Source of the DNA: Thermoplasmata archaeon
Lineage (GTDB): Archaea; Thermoplasmatota; Thermoplasmata; UBA184
Reading direction: 5' to 3'
Length of the DNA stretch: 16,127 bases
Assembly: GCA_030039915.1 (NCBI GenBank)
Contig: JASHUP010000243.1
Span: 1 to 16,127, forward strand
Shown here piece after piece: positions 6,847 through 12,854 of this stretch. The stretch's first letter is position 1; the number at the start of each line of letters is the position of its first letter. The notes below the pieces were generated by a model, which was not told where the DNA came from, did no database searches, and was given only the letters and a program-made list of their open reading frames with translations. The position numbers were made by a program, and so were the translations under genes.

Positions 6847-6965
6847 CGCTCTGCGGCCGCGAGAGTGACGGGTGCGGAGGGCCGCCGGAAGAGGGGACTC
6901 TTCTGGTGCTCGGGAGGCGAATCTCCCTTCCCGGGGAGTGGAAGACCGCTTCTGCCCGGTTCGAT

Positions 6966-6975
6966 AGGTTTTCAA
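6966..6975 (+). promoter_or_regulatory. Weak TATA-like box for the LEA14-like membrane gene
   Basis: AGGTTTTCAA lies about 40 bases before the ATG at 7011 and is the best AT-rich candidate in the divergent gap 6817-7010. The spacing implies a leader of about 15 bases. This is a weak call. Confidence 0.25.
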
Positions 6976-7010
6976 GGAATGCGCACGCGTGAAAGAGCGA
7001 GTCCAGTCCG

Positions 7011-7835
7011 ATGGCCGCCACCGTCCTCCCCACGCACTCCCACCCGCCCGGGATCTATCGCCTCGCGCGAGCGTTCCGCTGGCTCAGCACGCTCGTCGTG
7101 GTCGTGCTCATCCTCTACGCGGGAACGGTCGTCTACTCGGCGTACGAGGTCGCGCGGTCGAGCCCGCAATCGCACGGGTTCACGGCGATGTTCGCACCGA
7201 ACGGCACGGTCGAGATCGAAGGGTCGTTCTCCCTCTCGAATCCGGGATTTTACCCGATCCAGTCGTTCTCCCTGACGGCTCGGGTTACGAACGCCTCCGG
7301 GGTCTTTCTCGGCGACCTCAAGGTCGGTCCCACCGAAATCGCCCCGTCGTCCACCGGTGTGTTCCCGCTCGCGGTCTACCTGCCGGTCACCGCCGGGAGC
7401 GCCGCGGCGTCGCTGCTCACCGAGGACCAGTATCTCGGACTGGATGCGTGGGGCAATGCCACCTACGCCTACGTGTTTCCGCTCTCTGTCACGCTCAGCG
7501 AGACGCGTTCCTGGGGGGCGCCGTTCGAAGGGTTCAGCGCGACCGCGGGCACCCCGACCGGCGGGCCGGGGGGCATCACGGTGCCCGTGACGATCACGTT
7601 CACGAACGACGCGAGCTTTACCGAAGACGGAACGCTGGCCATCACGATCGCGTCCTCCGGGGGAACGGCCTGCGGGGGTACCTCCTTCCCGATCGACGTC
7701 CCGCCCGGGAACCTCTACGACCAGACCGAGAGCGTCTCGCTCGCCGCGGGGTGCTCGCCCGCGGGCGGTTCGGTGCTCTCCACCTACACGAGTGAGGGGA
7801 CGACCATCGTCCTCCCTCCGGAGGCGATCCCGTGA
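7011..7835 (+). CDS. Single-pass membrane protein with LEA14-like extracytoplasmic region
   Basis: This 274-residue protein has a short cytosolic N-terminus, one strongly hydrophobic segment at about residues 24-44 (LSTLVVVVLILYAGTVVYSA), and an otherwise soluble beta-rich exterior part. Residues about 60-130 (NGTVEIEGSFSLSNPGFYPI, then LTARVTNASG and APSSTGVFPLAVYLPV) resemble the LEA14/WHy fold: alternating strands around an N-P-G-F turn. A second beta region (about 170-270) is rich in Thr, Gly and Ser, with cysteines in TACGG and AAGCSP that could form a disulfide. The role is unknown; such proteins are often surface or stress-associated. The ATG at 7011 places the TM helix near the N-terminus. 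The stop overlaps the GTG of the next membrane gene, so the two products probably act together. Confidence 0.65.
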   Translation: MAATVLPTHSHPPGIYRLARAFRWLSTLVVVVLILYAGTVVYSAYEVARSSPQSHGFTAMFAPNGTVEIEGSFSLSNPGFYPIQSFSLTARVTNASGVFLGDLKVGPTEIAPSSTGVFPLAVYLPVTAGSAAASLLTEDQYLGLDAWGNATYAYVFPLSVTLSETRSWGAPFEGFSATAGTPTGGPGGITVPVTITFTNDASFTEDGTLAITIASSGGTACGGTSFPIDVPPGNLYDQTESVSLAAGCSPAGGSVLSTYTSEGTTIVLPPEAIP

Positions 7836-8332
7836 GCGCCCCGAGCCCGAAGCCGGCCCCGCCTCGCGTCGTGACCGGCTATCACATCCCGTCGCTCGGC
7901 TACCGAATCCTCGTCGCGGCCCTGCGACTCATCCCATCGTTCCTGCTGTTGATCGCCCTCCCGATCGCGGTCCTCGACTTCGCGAGCTCGAAGGGGCTCG
8001 CGATTCCGATCTCCACCAGCGCGGTCGCGATCGGCGGCCTCGCCCTGCTCGCCCTCGGCACCGCGCGGTACATTGCGAAGCCGACCCGCGCCTTCGGTCC
8101 GCTCTCGATCGCGAATTCGCTCGCCGGGGCCGTCTATCTGCTGTACGCGATCTCTCGCTCCCCGTACCGACTCGTGATCCCCGGGGGTTCGGCGACCGTG
8201 GTTGCCGGCTACGCGACGTTTCTCGAGCTCATGCTGCTGGCCCCCCTCTTCGGGATCGTCGCCGGAATCCTCACGACCATCGAGGACGCACGGTCCCCGA
8301 CCGAACGGCTGCCCTTCGACTTCCCGGCGTGA
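7832..8332 (+). CDS. Four-TM membrane protein of unknown function
   Basis: The 166-residue product has four predicted hydrophobic helices at roughly residues 27-48, 62-82, 90-110 and 122-147, with short polar links and a cytosolic-type N-terminus rich in Pro. I do not recognise a family, and there is no charged catalytic motif inside the membrane. The GTG start overlaps the stop of the LEA14-like gene by four bases (GTGA), which argues for coupled translation in a fixed ratio and a joint membrane complex. The gene converges on the cyclophilin gene, with only 11 bases between them. Confidence 0.7.
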   Translation: MSAPSPKPAPPRVVTGYHIPSLGYRILVAALRLIPSFLLLIALPIAVLDFASSKGLAIPISTSAVAIGGLALLALGTARYIAKPTRAFGPLSIANSLAGAVYLLYAISRSPYRLVIPGGSATVVAGYATFLELMLLAPLFGIVAGILTTIEDARSPTERLPFDFPA

Positions 8333-8343
8333 GAGGCTCGGGG

Positions 8344-8814
8344 TTAGGCCCCCGTGACGGTGGCCTCGACGATCCGCACCGGCGAGCGGGGCCGGTCGTT
8401 GCGGTCCCGTGGGACCGCGGCGATCTTCTCCACGACGTCCTGGCCCGAGCGGACCTTGCCGAACACGGCGTGCTTCTTGTCGAGCCACGGGGTCGCCGCG
8501 AGCGTGATGAAGAACTGACTTCCGCCGGTGTTGGGCCCGGCGTTGGCCATCGAGAGCACCCCCGGCCCGTCGTGGCGGAGCGTTGCGTCGAACTCGTCGG
8601 GGATCGTGTAGCCCGGGCCCCCCGTCCCGTCGCCGGTCGGACAGCCGCCCTGGATCATGAACCCCGGGATCACGCGGTGGAACGTGAGACCGTTGTAGAA
8701 CCCCTTACGGACGAGCGAAACGAAGTTCCCCACGGTCTTCGGAGCGCGGTCCTGAAAGAGCTCGATCCGGATGTCGCCGACAGTCGTTCGAAGCGTCGCG
8801 GTCGGTTGGGCCAT
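8344..8814 (-). CDS. Cyclophilin-type peptidyl-prolyl cis-trans isomerase
   Basis: This 156-residue cyclophilin speeds cis-trans isomerisation of peptide bonds before proline and assists folding. Active-site positions are intact: [13 protein letters not shown] (45-57) contains the catalytic arginine R47 with F52 and Q55; Q100 and F102 lie in GGSQFFIT; and W110 and H115 lie in [14 protein letters not shown]. The lack of a signal peptide indicates a cytosolic enzyme, and the length is that of the short single-domain family. The start is set at the ATG at 8814 rather than the in-frame start at 8913, because cyclophilin homology starts right after it and a TATA-like stretch lies 23-29 bases upstream, fitting a leaderless mRNA. 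The next gene is divergent. Confidence 0.95.
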   Translation of the reverse strand: MAQPTATLRTTVGDIRIELFQDRAPKTVGNFVSLVRKGFYNGLTFHRVIPGFMIQGGCPTGDGTGGPGYTIPDEFDATLRHDGPGVLSMANAGPNTGGSQFFITLAATPWLDKKHAVFGKVRSGQDVVEKIAAVPRDRNDRPRSPVRIVEATVTGA

Positions 8815-8836
8815 GCCGGTCGAACGCCCTCCGGAG

Positions 8837-8843
8837 CCAAAAG
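8837..8843 (-). promoter_or_regulatory. TATA-like box for the cyclophilin gene
   Basis: On the minus strand this reads CTTTTGG, 23-29 bases before the ATG at 8814. It supports a leaderless start there instead of the longer upstream reading frame. Confidence 0.4.
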
Positions 8844-8872
8844 CGCAACCCCCGGCCCGCCGGCTTATGTGG

Positions 8873-8881
8873 AGGGGCGTG
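8873..8881 (+). promoter_or_regulatory. Possible TATA-like box for the zinc-ribbon membrane gene
   Basis: GCTTATGTG is centred about 48 bases before the ATG at 8925 and would leave a leader of about 20 bases containing G-rich stretches that could act as a ribosome-binding site. This is a weak call. Confidence 0.25.
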
Positions 8882-8924
8882 ACTCCTCGCTCGGCGCCCG
8901 CCGGGAGGGTCACGGGGGCATCGA

Positions 8925-9446
8925 ATGAACCGCGACATCGCCGGCATCGGGATCGTCTTCATCGTGCTCGGATTCGGCCTGGTGGCCTATCCGATCGTCT
9001 TCCTCGGAGGCGAGCAACTCGACCTGGAGCAGGAGATCGGTTTCCTGGTCGCGCCGCTCGGCCTCGTGGTCGTCATGCTCGGAGCGTTGGCCCAGGACCC
9101 CGAACGGACCACGGTCGGAGGTGCGTTCGGAAATCCCGAGATGGCCCTCCGACGGCCCGAGCGCGCCGGCCCTGCGCCCGTCGAGCCGCGCGCGACCCGC
9201 TTGTTCAACCCGCACGAGCCTGCCAACTGCCGCTTCTGTCGCACGGTGATCGCCGCGGACCTCGCGCAGTGCCCGAGGTGTGCACGGCCGCGCGAGTGCC
9301 GGAACTGCGGCCGGCCCCTCGGCATCGTCATCGACCGGCCGACGTGCCCGGCCTGCGGGCGGGCCGAACCGTTCTGCAACTGCCCGCAACTCGTCCGACC
9401 GGCGTCGAGCCCGGCCGGGAAACCGTCGACCCCCCGGAGGCGATAG
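8925..9446 (+). CDS. Two-TM membrane protein with two C-terminal zinc ribbons
   Basis: The 173-residue product begins with two hydrophobic helices (about residues 6-27 and 40-56), followed by a proline-rich linker and a cysteine-rich cytosolic tail. The first zinc ribbon uses C102, C105, C116 and C119 (CRFC, then CPRC). The second uses C125, C128, C141 and C144 (CRNC, then CPAC). A CNC pair at C151 and C153 follows. Such double zinc ribbons usually contact nucleic acid or protein; I cannot name the family. The ATG at 8925 starts right before the first helix. The RNase HI gene begins 3 bases after the stop with its ribosome-binding site inside this gene, so the two form one operon. It is divergent from the cyclophilin gene. 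Confidence 0.75.
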   Translation: MNRDIAGIGIVFIVLGFGLVAYPIVFLGGEQLDLEQEIGFLVAPLGLVVVMLGALAQDPERTTVGGAFGNPEMALRRPERAGPAPVEPRATRLFNPHEPANCRFCRTVIAADLAQCPRCARPRECRNCGRPLGIVIDRPTCPACGRAEPFCNCPQLVRPASSPAGKPSTPRRR

Positions 9447-9449
9447 GCG

Positions 9450-10004
9450 GTGCCCGTCGACCCGCTGCTCCCGAGGGGGATTGCCACCGGGGAGCTGCGG
9501 GCGCCGATCCTCGTCCGGTTCGACGGATCCTGCCAACCCCCGGGGGGGCGCGGCGTCGCCGGTTGGGGATTCATCATCGAGGGCCCCGGCCTTCGGATCG
9601 AGGACTGCGGCCTCGCTACCCGACCGTACTCGCCGCACTCGACGAACAACGTCGCCGAATACGTCGGGGCGATCCGTGCCCTCGAGCACCTGCGGTCGAT
9701 GGGCTACGCCGGGGACGTCGTCGTGGAGGGGGATAGCCAACTCGTGATCCGTCAGATGAACGGTACGTACGAGGTGCGGGCGGAGCATCTGAAGGCGTAC
9801 CACGACTGGCTGGGCCAGCTCGCCCGCACGTTTCACTCGGTCGAGTTCCGCTGGATTCCGCGCGAAGAGAACGCGGCCGCGGACGCGCTGTCGAAGCAGG
9901 CGGTGGAGTCAGCCTCGGTCGACGCGCGTCGACACCGTCCGGCCCGGCCGCTGCCCGGAAGCGACGTCGACGTAGACGACGCGGATCCGGCCGAGCCCGA
10001 CTGA
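9450..10004 (+). CDS. rnhA: Ribonuclease HI
   Basis: The enzyme cuts the RNA strand of RNA-DNA hybrids with two metal ions. The four catalytic carboxylates are present: D25 in RFDGSCQPPGG, E70 in NNVAEYVGAI, D95 in VEGDSQLVIRQM and D145 in ENAAADALSKQA. The core (residues about 18-152) matches the type 1 RNase H group found in archaea and some bacteria that lack the basic protrusion of the E. coli enzyme. A preceding 17-residue segment and an acidic, disordered tail (DVDVDDADPAEPD) flank the core. The GTG start at 9450 has GGAGG at 9436-9440 as ribosome-binding site, located inside the upstream zinc-ribbon membrane gene. It converges on a small minus-strand gene 7 bases downstream. Confidence 0.93.
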   Translation: MPVDPLLPRGIATGELRAPILVRFDGSCQPPGGRGVAGWGFIIEGPGLRIEDCGLATRPYSPHSTNNVAEYVGAIRALEHLRSMGYAGDVVVEGDSQLVIRQMNGTYEVRAEHLKAYHDWLGQLARTFHSVEFRWIPREENAAADALSKQAVESASVDARRHRPARPLPGSDVDVDDADPAEPD

Positions 10005-10011
10005 CGGCGTT

Positions 10012-10233
10012 TCAGCCCCAGCGAACCGTGTAGACGAGCGTACGCCCTTCCATGGCGGCGCGGGCCCGAGCGGAGTCGACGTAGGTCGCGAACGCCGCCG
10101 CTGCCTCGGGCGTGAGTTTGGGGCGGACCCCATACCCGCGAGGTTCTCCCTGGCCGAGGAAGACCGGATGCGAAGGGATCGCGATCGGCGAATCCGGGCC
10201 AGCCGCGGAACTCTTTCGGATCGCGGCGCTCAT
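10012..10233 (-). CDS. Small basic protein (73 aa), unknown, second gene of a tiny operon
   Basis: I do not recognise this 73-residue protein. Its first 30 residues are Ser/Pro/Ala-rich and flexible-looking. The second half looks folded: GYGVRPKLTPEAAAAFATYV (33-52), an alanine-rich helix continuing through DSARARAAMEGR (53-64), then a short strand TLVYTVRW (65-72). Counting charges, it is net basic (nine Arg/Lys against five Asp/Glu). A longer in-frame reading back to 10410 is Arg/Ser/Pro-rich shadow sequence, because another gene covers that stretch in a different frame. The ATG at 10233 overlaps the stop of that upstream gene as ATGA, so the two are probably translationally coupled. It converges on the RNase HI gene. 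Confidence 0.6.
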   Translation of the reverse strand: MSAAIRKSSAAGPDSPIAIPSHPVFLGQGEPRGYGVRPKLTPEAAAAFATYVDSARARAAMEGRTLVYTVRWG

Positions 10234-10388
10234 TCGACCCCGACTCCGCGATCGTTGAGGAGGTCGTCGGCCCGTAGACACGGAAGGACCGCGAGGGGAA
10301 CGTCGGCTCCCAGAGCTTCGGGGACGTGAATCGGTAGCGAGGCGAGAATCGCTCGGCCGTCGACGTTGTCGGACACGTCCGCTGCCAT
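10230..10388 (-). CDS. Very small acidic protein (52 aa), unknown, first gene of a tiny operon
   Basis: Reading the minus strand from the ATG at 10388 gives 52 codons and a TGA at 10230-10232. The product starts MAADVSDNVDGRAILASLPI and ends LLNDRGVGVE. It is net acidic (nine Asp/Glu against three Arg) and has one cysteine (C36). Its middle is hydrophobic and could form one helix or a short beta unit. Three facts support it as real: a TATA-like box (10406-10413 region) at near-leaderless spacing from this ATG, an ATGA overlap with the downstream 73-codon gene, and the absence of any competing gene in the interval. The whole start region carries a direct repeat. It could instead be an N-terminal part of a single frameshifted gene with the 73-residue protein, but the precise ATGA overlap argues for two genes. 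Confidence 0.5.
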   Translation of the reverse strand: MAADVSDNVDGRAILASLPIHVPEALGADVPLAVLPCLRADDLLNDRGVGVE

Positions 10389-10405
10389 ACGTCAGACGCA
10401 CGTCA
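10389..10405. promoter_or_regulatory. Direct repeat ACGTCA x2, 11 bp apart, possible operator
   Basis: ACGTCA occurs at 10389-10394 and 10400-10405, an 11-base period, so both copies face the same side of the helix. Together they fill the interval between the TATA-like box and the ATG of the 52-codon gene, that is, over the predicted transcription start. A bound protein there would block initiation, as in autoregulated small operons. Function is inference. Confidence 0.35.
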
Positions 10406-10415
10406 TACATAAAGG
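10406..10415 (-). promoter_or_regulatory. TATA-like box for the two-gene small operon
   Basis: On the minus strand this reads CCTTTATGTA, centred about 22-24 bases before the ATG at 10388. It is the most AT-rich stretch in the gap 10389-10566 on this side and implies a leaderless or nearly leaderless start. Confidence 0.5.
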
Positions 10416-10520
10416 CGAAAGTTGGACTGGAAACAAGGGGGTCGGGCCTAGGTGACTGACGGGAAAGGGTGGCGGACAGTGGGCAGACCGATCCGCTAAA
10501 CGACGCCGCTCCGGTGACCC

Positions 10521-10530
10521 TTCTTAAAGG
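10521..10530 (+). promoter_or_regulatory. TATA-like box for the M2 peptidase gene
   Basis: TTCTTAAAGG lies about 42 bases before the ATG at 10567. Transcription would start near 10550, leaving a leader of about 15 bases that contains the purine stretch GACGAGGGG next to the start codon. Confidence 0.45.
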
Positions 10531-10566
10531 GGGGAGAGCTGCGCGAGGTGCCTCAGGGACGAGGGG

Positions 10567-12294
10567 ATGGCTTCGGACGAGTTCGGCGAGTTCCTGCGAC
10601 AGGCGGAGTCACGGTTGCTTGACCTGACGGTCGAGTACCAGAAGGCCGACTGGATCTACAGCACGTACATCACGCCGGACAGTGAGCTCGTCACCGCCCG
10701 CGCATACACCCGGTTGGTCGCCGCCACGACGGAATTTGCGAAGGCGTCCACGCGCTTCCCCCGCGACGGAGTGTCCGAGGCGGACGCGCGCAAGGCGCGC
10801 CTCCTGCGCCTCTCGCTGCCGATCATCGCTCCGTCGGACCCGGCGGAGTCCGAGGAGCTCAGTCGCACCGTCAGCGCGATGACCGGCGTGTATTCGAAGG
10901 GCCGCTACACCCCGCGGTCGTACGCGGAGCCGCTGGACGTCCAGGGGCTCTCCCGGATCCTTGCCGAAAGTCGTGACCCGGCGCTCCTCGAAGACGTCTG
11001 GGCGGGCTGGCATCACGTCGGGCAAGGGATTCGTCCGGGATTCGTCCGTTACGTCACGCTCGCGAACCGGGGGGCGACCGAGCTCGGGTTCGCGGACACC
11101 GGGGAGATGTGGCGTTCCAAGTACGACATGGAACCCGTCGCGTTCGAGCGCGAGGTGGACCGGCTGTGGTCGCAGGTCGAGCCGCTCTACCGCTCGCTGC
11201 ATGCCTTCGTGCGCCGGAGGCTGAGGGAACAGTACGGGGAGGCGCTCGTCCCGGCCCACGGCCCGATCCCCTCCCACCTGCTCGGGAACATGTGGGCGCA
11301 GTCGTGGGAGACCACGGTCCCATTACTGCTCTCGCCGTCCGAGTCGACGGTCGCGGACCTTACCCCCGTGCTGCGGCGTCGCGGTACCGCACCCACCGAG
11401 CTCGTTCGGATCGCAGAGAGGTTCTTCGTCTCGCTCGGCTTCGCTCGACTCCCCGAAACGTTCTGGGAACGGTCGATGTTCGTCCGACCTCGGGATCGCG
11501 AGGTCGTCTGTCATGCGAGCGCCTGGGACGTCGACTGCGAAGACGATCTCCGCCTCAAGATGTGTATCGAGGTGACCGACGACGACTTCATGACGGTCCA
11601 TCACGAGCTGGGCCACAACTTCTACCAGCGGGCGTATTCCCGGCAACCGTTCCTCTTCCGGGACAGCGCCCATGACGGGTTCCACGAAGCGATCGGCGAC
11701 ACGGTCGCGCTCTCCGTCACCCCCGACTACCTCGTCCGGATCGGGCTCCTCGACCGCGCGCCGGGACCCGAGGGCGACACGGCTCTGCTCCTCCGTCGAG
11801 CGCTCGAAAAGATCGCCTTCTTGCCGTTTGGCCTGGTCGTCGACAAGTGGCGATGGGACGTCTTCTCGGGAAAGATCGCCCCCACCGAGTACAACTCGAG
11901 CTGGTGGAGCATGCGTCGCCAGTACCAGGGCGTGGCTCCCCCTATCCCGCGCTCCGACGACGAGTTCGACCCCGGCGCGAAATACCACGTGCCGGCGAAC
12001 GTCCCGTACATGCGATACTTCCTCGCCCAGATCCTCCAGTTCCAATTCCACCGAGCGCTCACGCGCGAGGCCGGCTCGTCCGCACCCTTGCACCGGGCGT
12101 CGATCTACGGTTCCCAGGAGGCGGGGCGAAGGCTTCGCTCGACGCTCGAGATGGGACAGAGCCGGGAGTGGCCCGACGCGCTGGAGGCGCTGACCGGCGA
12201 GCGTCGGATGGACGCGCAGGGCCTCCTCGAGTACTTCGCTCCGCTCAAGGAATGGCTCGACGAGCAGAACCGTTCGAGCCCCGTGGGCTGGTGA
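10567..12294 (+). CDS. M2-family peptidyl-dipeptidase (ACE-like zinc metallopeptidase)
   Basis: This 575-residue protein matches the angiotensin-converting-enzyme family (M2), which removes C-terminal dipeptides from oligopeptides. The family block HLLGNMWAQSW is at 237-247 and VVCHASAWD at 313-321. The zinc site is HHELGH with H346, E347 and H350, plus E374 in FHEAIGD; the 28-residue spacing from H346 to E374 equals that of ACE. Residues equivalent to human testis ACE K511, H513, Y520, R522 and Y523 are all kept as K472, H474, Y481, R483 and Y484, so both the substrate-carboxylate pocket and a chloride-site arginine are present. No signal peptide or TM segment exists, so it should work in the cytosol, perhaps recycling peptides from proteolysis. 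It is a single-gene unit with its own TATA-like box. M2 enzymes are known from animals and some bacteria and are unusual in archaea. Confidence 0.93.
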   Translation: MASDEFGEFLRQAESRLLDLTVEYQKADWIYSTYITPDSELVTARAYTRLVAATTEFAKASTRFPRDGVSEADARKARLLRLSLPIIAPSDPAESEELSRTVSAMTGVYSKGRYTPRSYAEPLDVQGLSRILAESRDPALLEDVWAGWHHVGQGIRPGFVRYVTLANRGATELGFADTGEMWRSKYDMEPVAFEREVDRLWSQVEPLYRSLHAFVRRRLREQYGEALVPAHGPIPSHLLGNMWAQSWETTVPLLLSPSESTVADLTPVLRRRGTAPTELVRIAERFFVSLGFARLPETFWERSMFVRPRDREVVCHASAWDVDCEDDLRLKMCIEVTDDDFMTVHHELGHNFYQRAYSRQPFLFRDSAHDGFHEAIGDTVALSVTPDYLVRIGLLDRAPGPEGDTALLLRRALEKIAFLPFGLVVDKWRWDVFSGKIAPTEYNSSWWSMRRQYQGVAPPIPRSDDEFDPGAKYHVPANVPYMRYFLAQILQFQFHRALTREAGSSAPLHRASIYGSQEAGRRLRSTLEMGQSREWPDALEALTGERRMDAQGLLEYFAPLKEWLDEQNRSSPVGW

Positions 12295-12334
12295 GACGGC
12301 CCCCATTTCCACTCCTTCACGAGCGGTCGGCGAG

Positions 12335-12343
12335 CTCTTAGAT
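12335..12343 (+). promoter_or_regulatory. TATA-like box for the GRAM/zinc-ribbon gene
   Basis: CTCTTAGAT is centred about 26 bases before the ATG at 12365, matching leaderless spacing. No ribosome-binding site precedes that ATG. Confidence 0.4.
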
Positions 12344-12364
12344 GCTCCATCGTCTGCCTTTGCG

Positions 12365-12838
12365 ATGCTCCTGGGGCACGGAGAGAGCCTGCTCCGCAGC
12401 GCGTACGTCGTCGCGAGTTCGGGAGACGAGTCGCGGGCCCCGAACGGTCCCGGCGTTCTCTATCTGACGAACCTGAGGATCGTCTTCGAGGCGCCCGTGG
12501 CGCGACGGCGCGTGGTCGGACGCGCGGGCGAGACCGAAGTCCAGCTCGACGCGTCCCTCCACGAGCTAAGGAACCTCTCCGTGCGACGAACGCGGATCGG
12601 ACACCCTCGGCTCGTGCTCGAGTTGCCGCACGGCCGGCCTTCGTTCGATGTCCTCGATCCCGACGGCTGGGCCGGGGCGATCGCTCAGGCGAAACGCTCG
12701 CTTCCTCCGTCTCCGACGGTCTCCTATACCTCCGTCCACACGGTCGAGCGTCAGGTGGTCAAGGTCCGCTGCCGGTTTTGCGGAACGCTCGGTAACGAGG
12801 TCGACGGCCGCTGCCCCTCGTGCGGCGCTCCGCTCTAG
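12365..12838 (+). CDS. GRAM/PH-like domain protein with C-terminal zinc ribbon
   Basis: This 157-residue protein has two parts. Residues about 1-110 look like a GRAM or bacterial-PH-like beta fold: GESLLRSAYVV (6-16), then GVLYLTNLRIVFEAP (30-44), where the family has the 'G.lyLTn.Rlif' signature, then LHELRNLSV (65-73), strands RLVLELPHG (82-90) and a closing helix (101-112). Residues 134-157 form a zinc ribbon with C136, C139, C150 and C153 (CRFC, then CPSC). There is no TM segment. Such modules bind lipids or proteins at the membrane surface; the role here is unknown. It converges on the ABC permease gene, with 16 bases between their stops. A TATA-like box at leaderless distance supports the ATG at 12365. 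Confidence 0.7.
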   Translation: MLLGHGESLLRSAYVVASSGDESRAPNGPGVLYLTNLRIVFEAPVARRRVVGRAGETEVQLDASLHELRNLSVRRTRIGHPRLVLELPHGRPSFDVLDPDGWAGAIAQAKRSLPPSPTVSYTSVHTVERQVVKVRCRFCGTLGNEVDGRCPSCGAPL

Positions 12839-12854
12839 CCGCTCGAGACGCCGG

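Noticed and set aside
6127..7275. 382-codon plus-strand frame across the toroid gene and its promoter
   Set aside because: Low-complexity Arg/Ser/Pro product with no motif; it overlaps the toroid gene antisense and the LEA14-like gene in another frame.
8910..9836. 308-codon minus-strand frame opposite the zinc-ribbon and RNase HI genes
   Set aside because: Both plus-strand genes have intact catalytic or metal-binding motifs; the antisense product is Arg/Asp-rich and motif-free.
10234..10410. N-terminal extension of the 73-codon gene back to 10410
   Set aside because: The added residues are Arg/Ser/Pro-rich, the region is better explained by the 52-codon gene in another frame, and the far start lies inside the TATA-like box.
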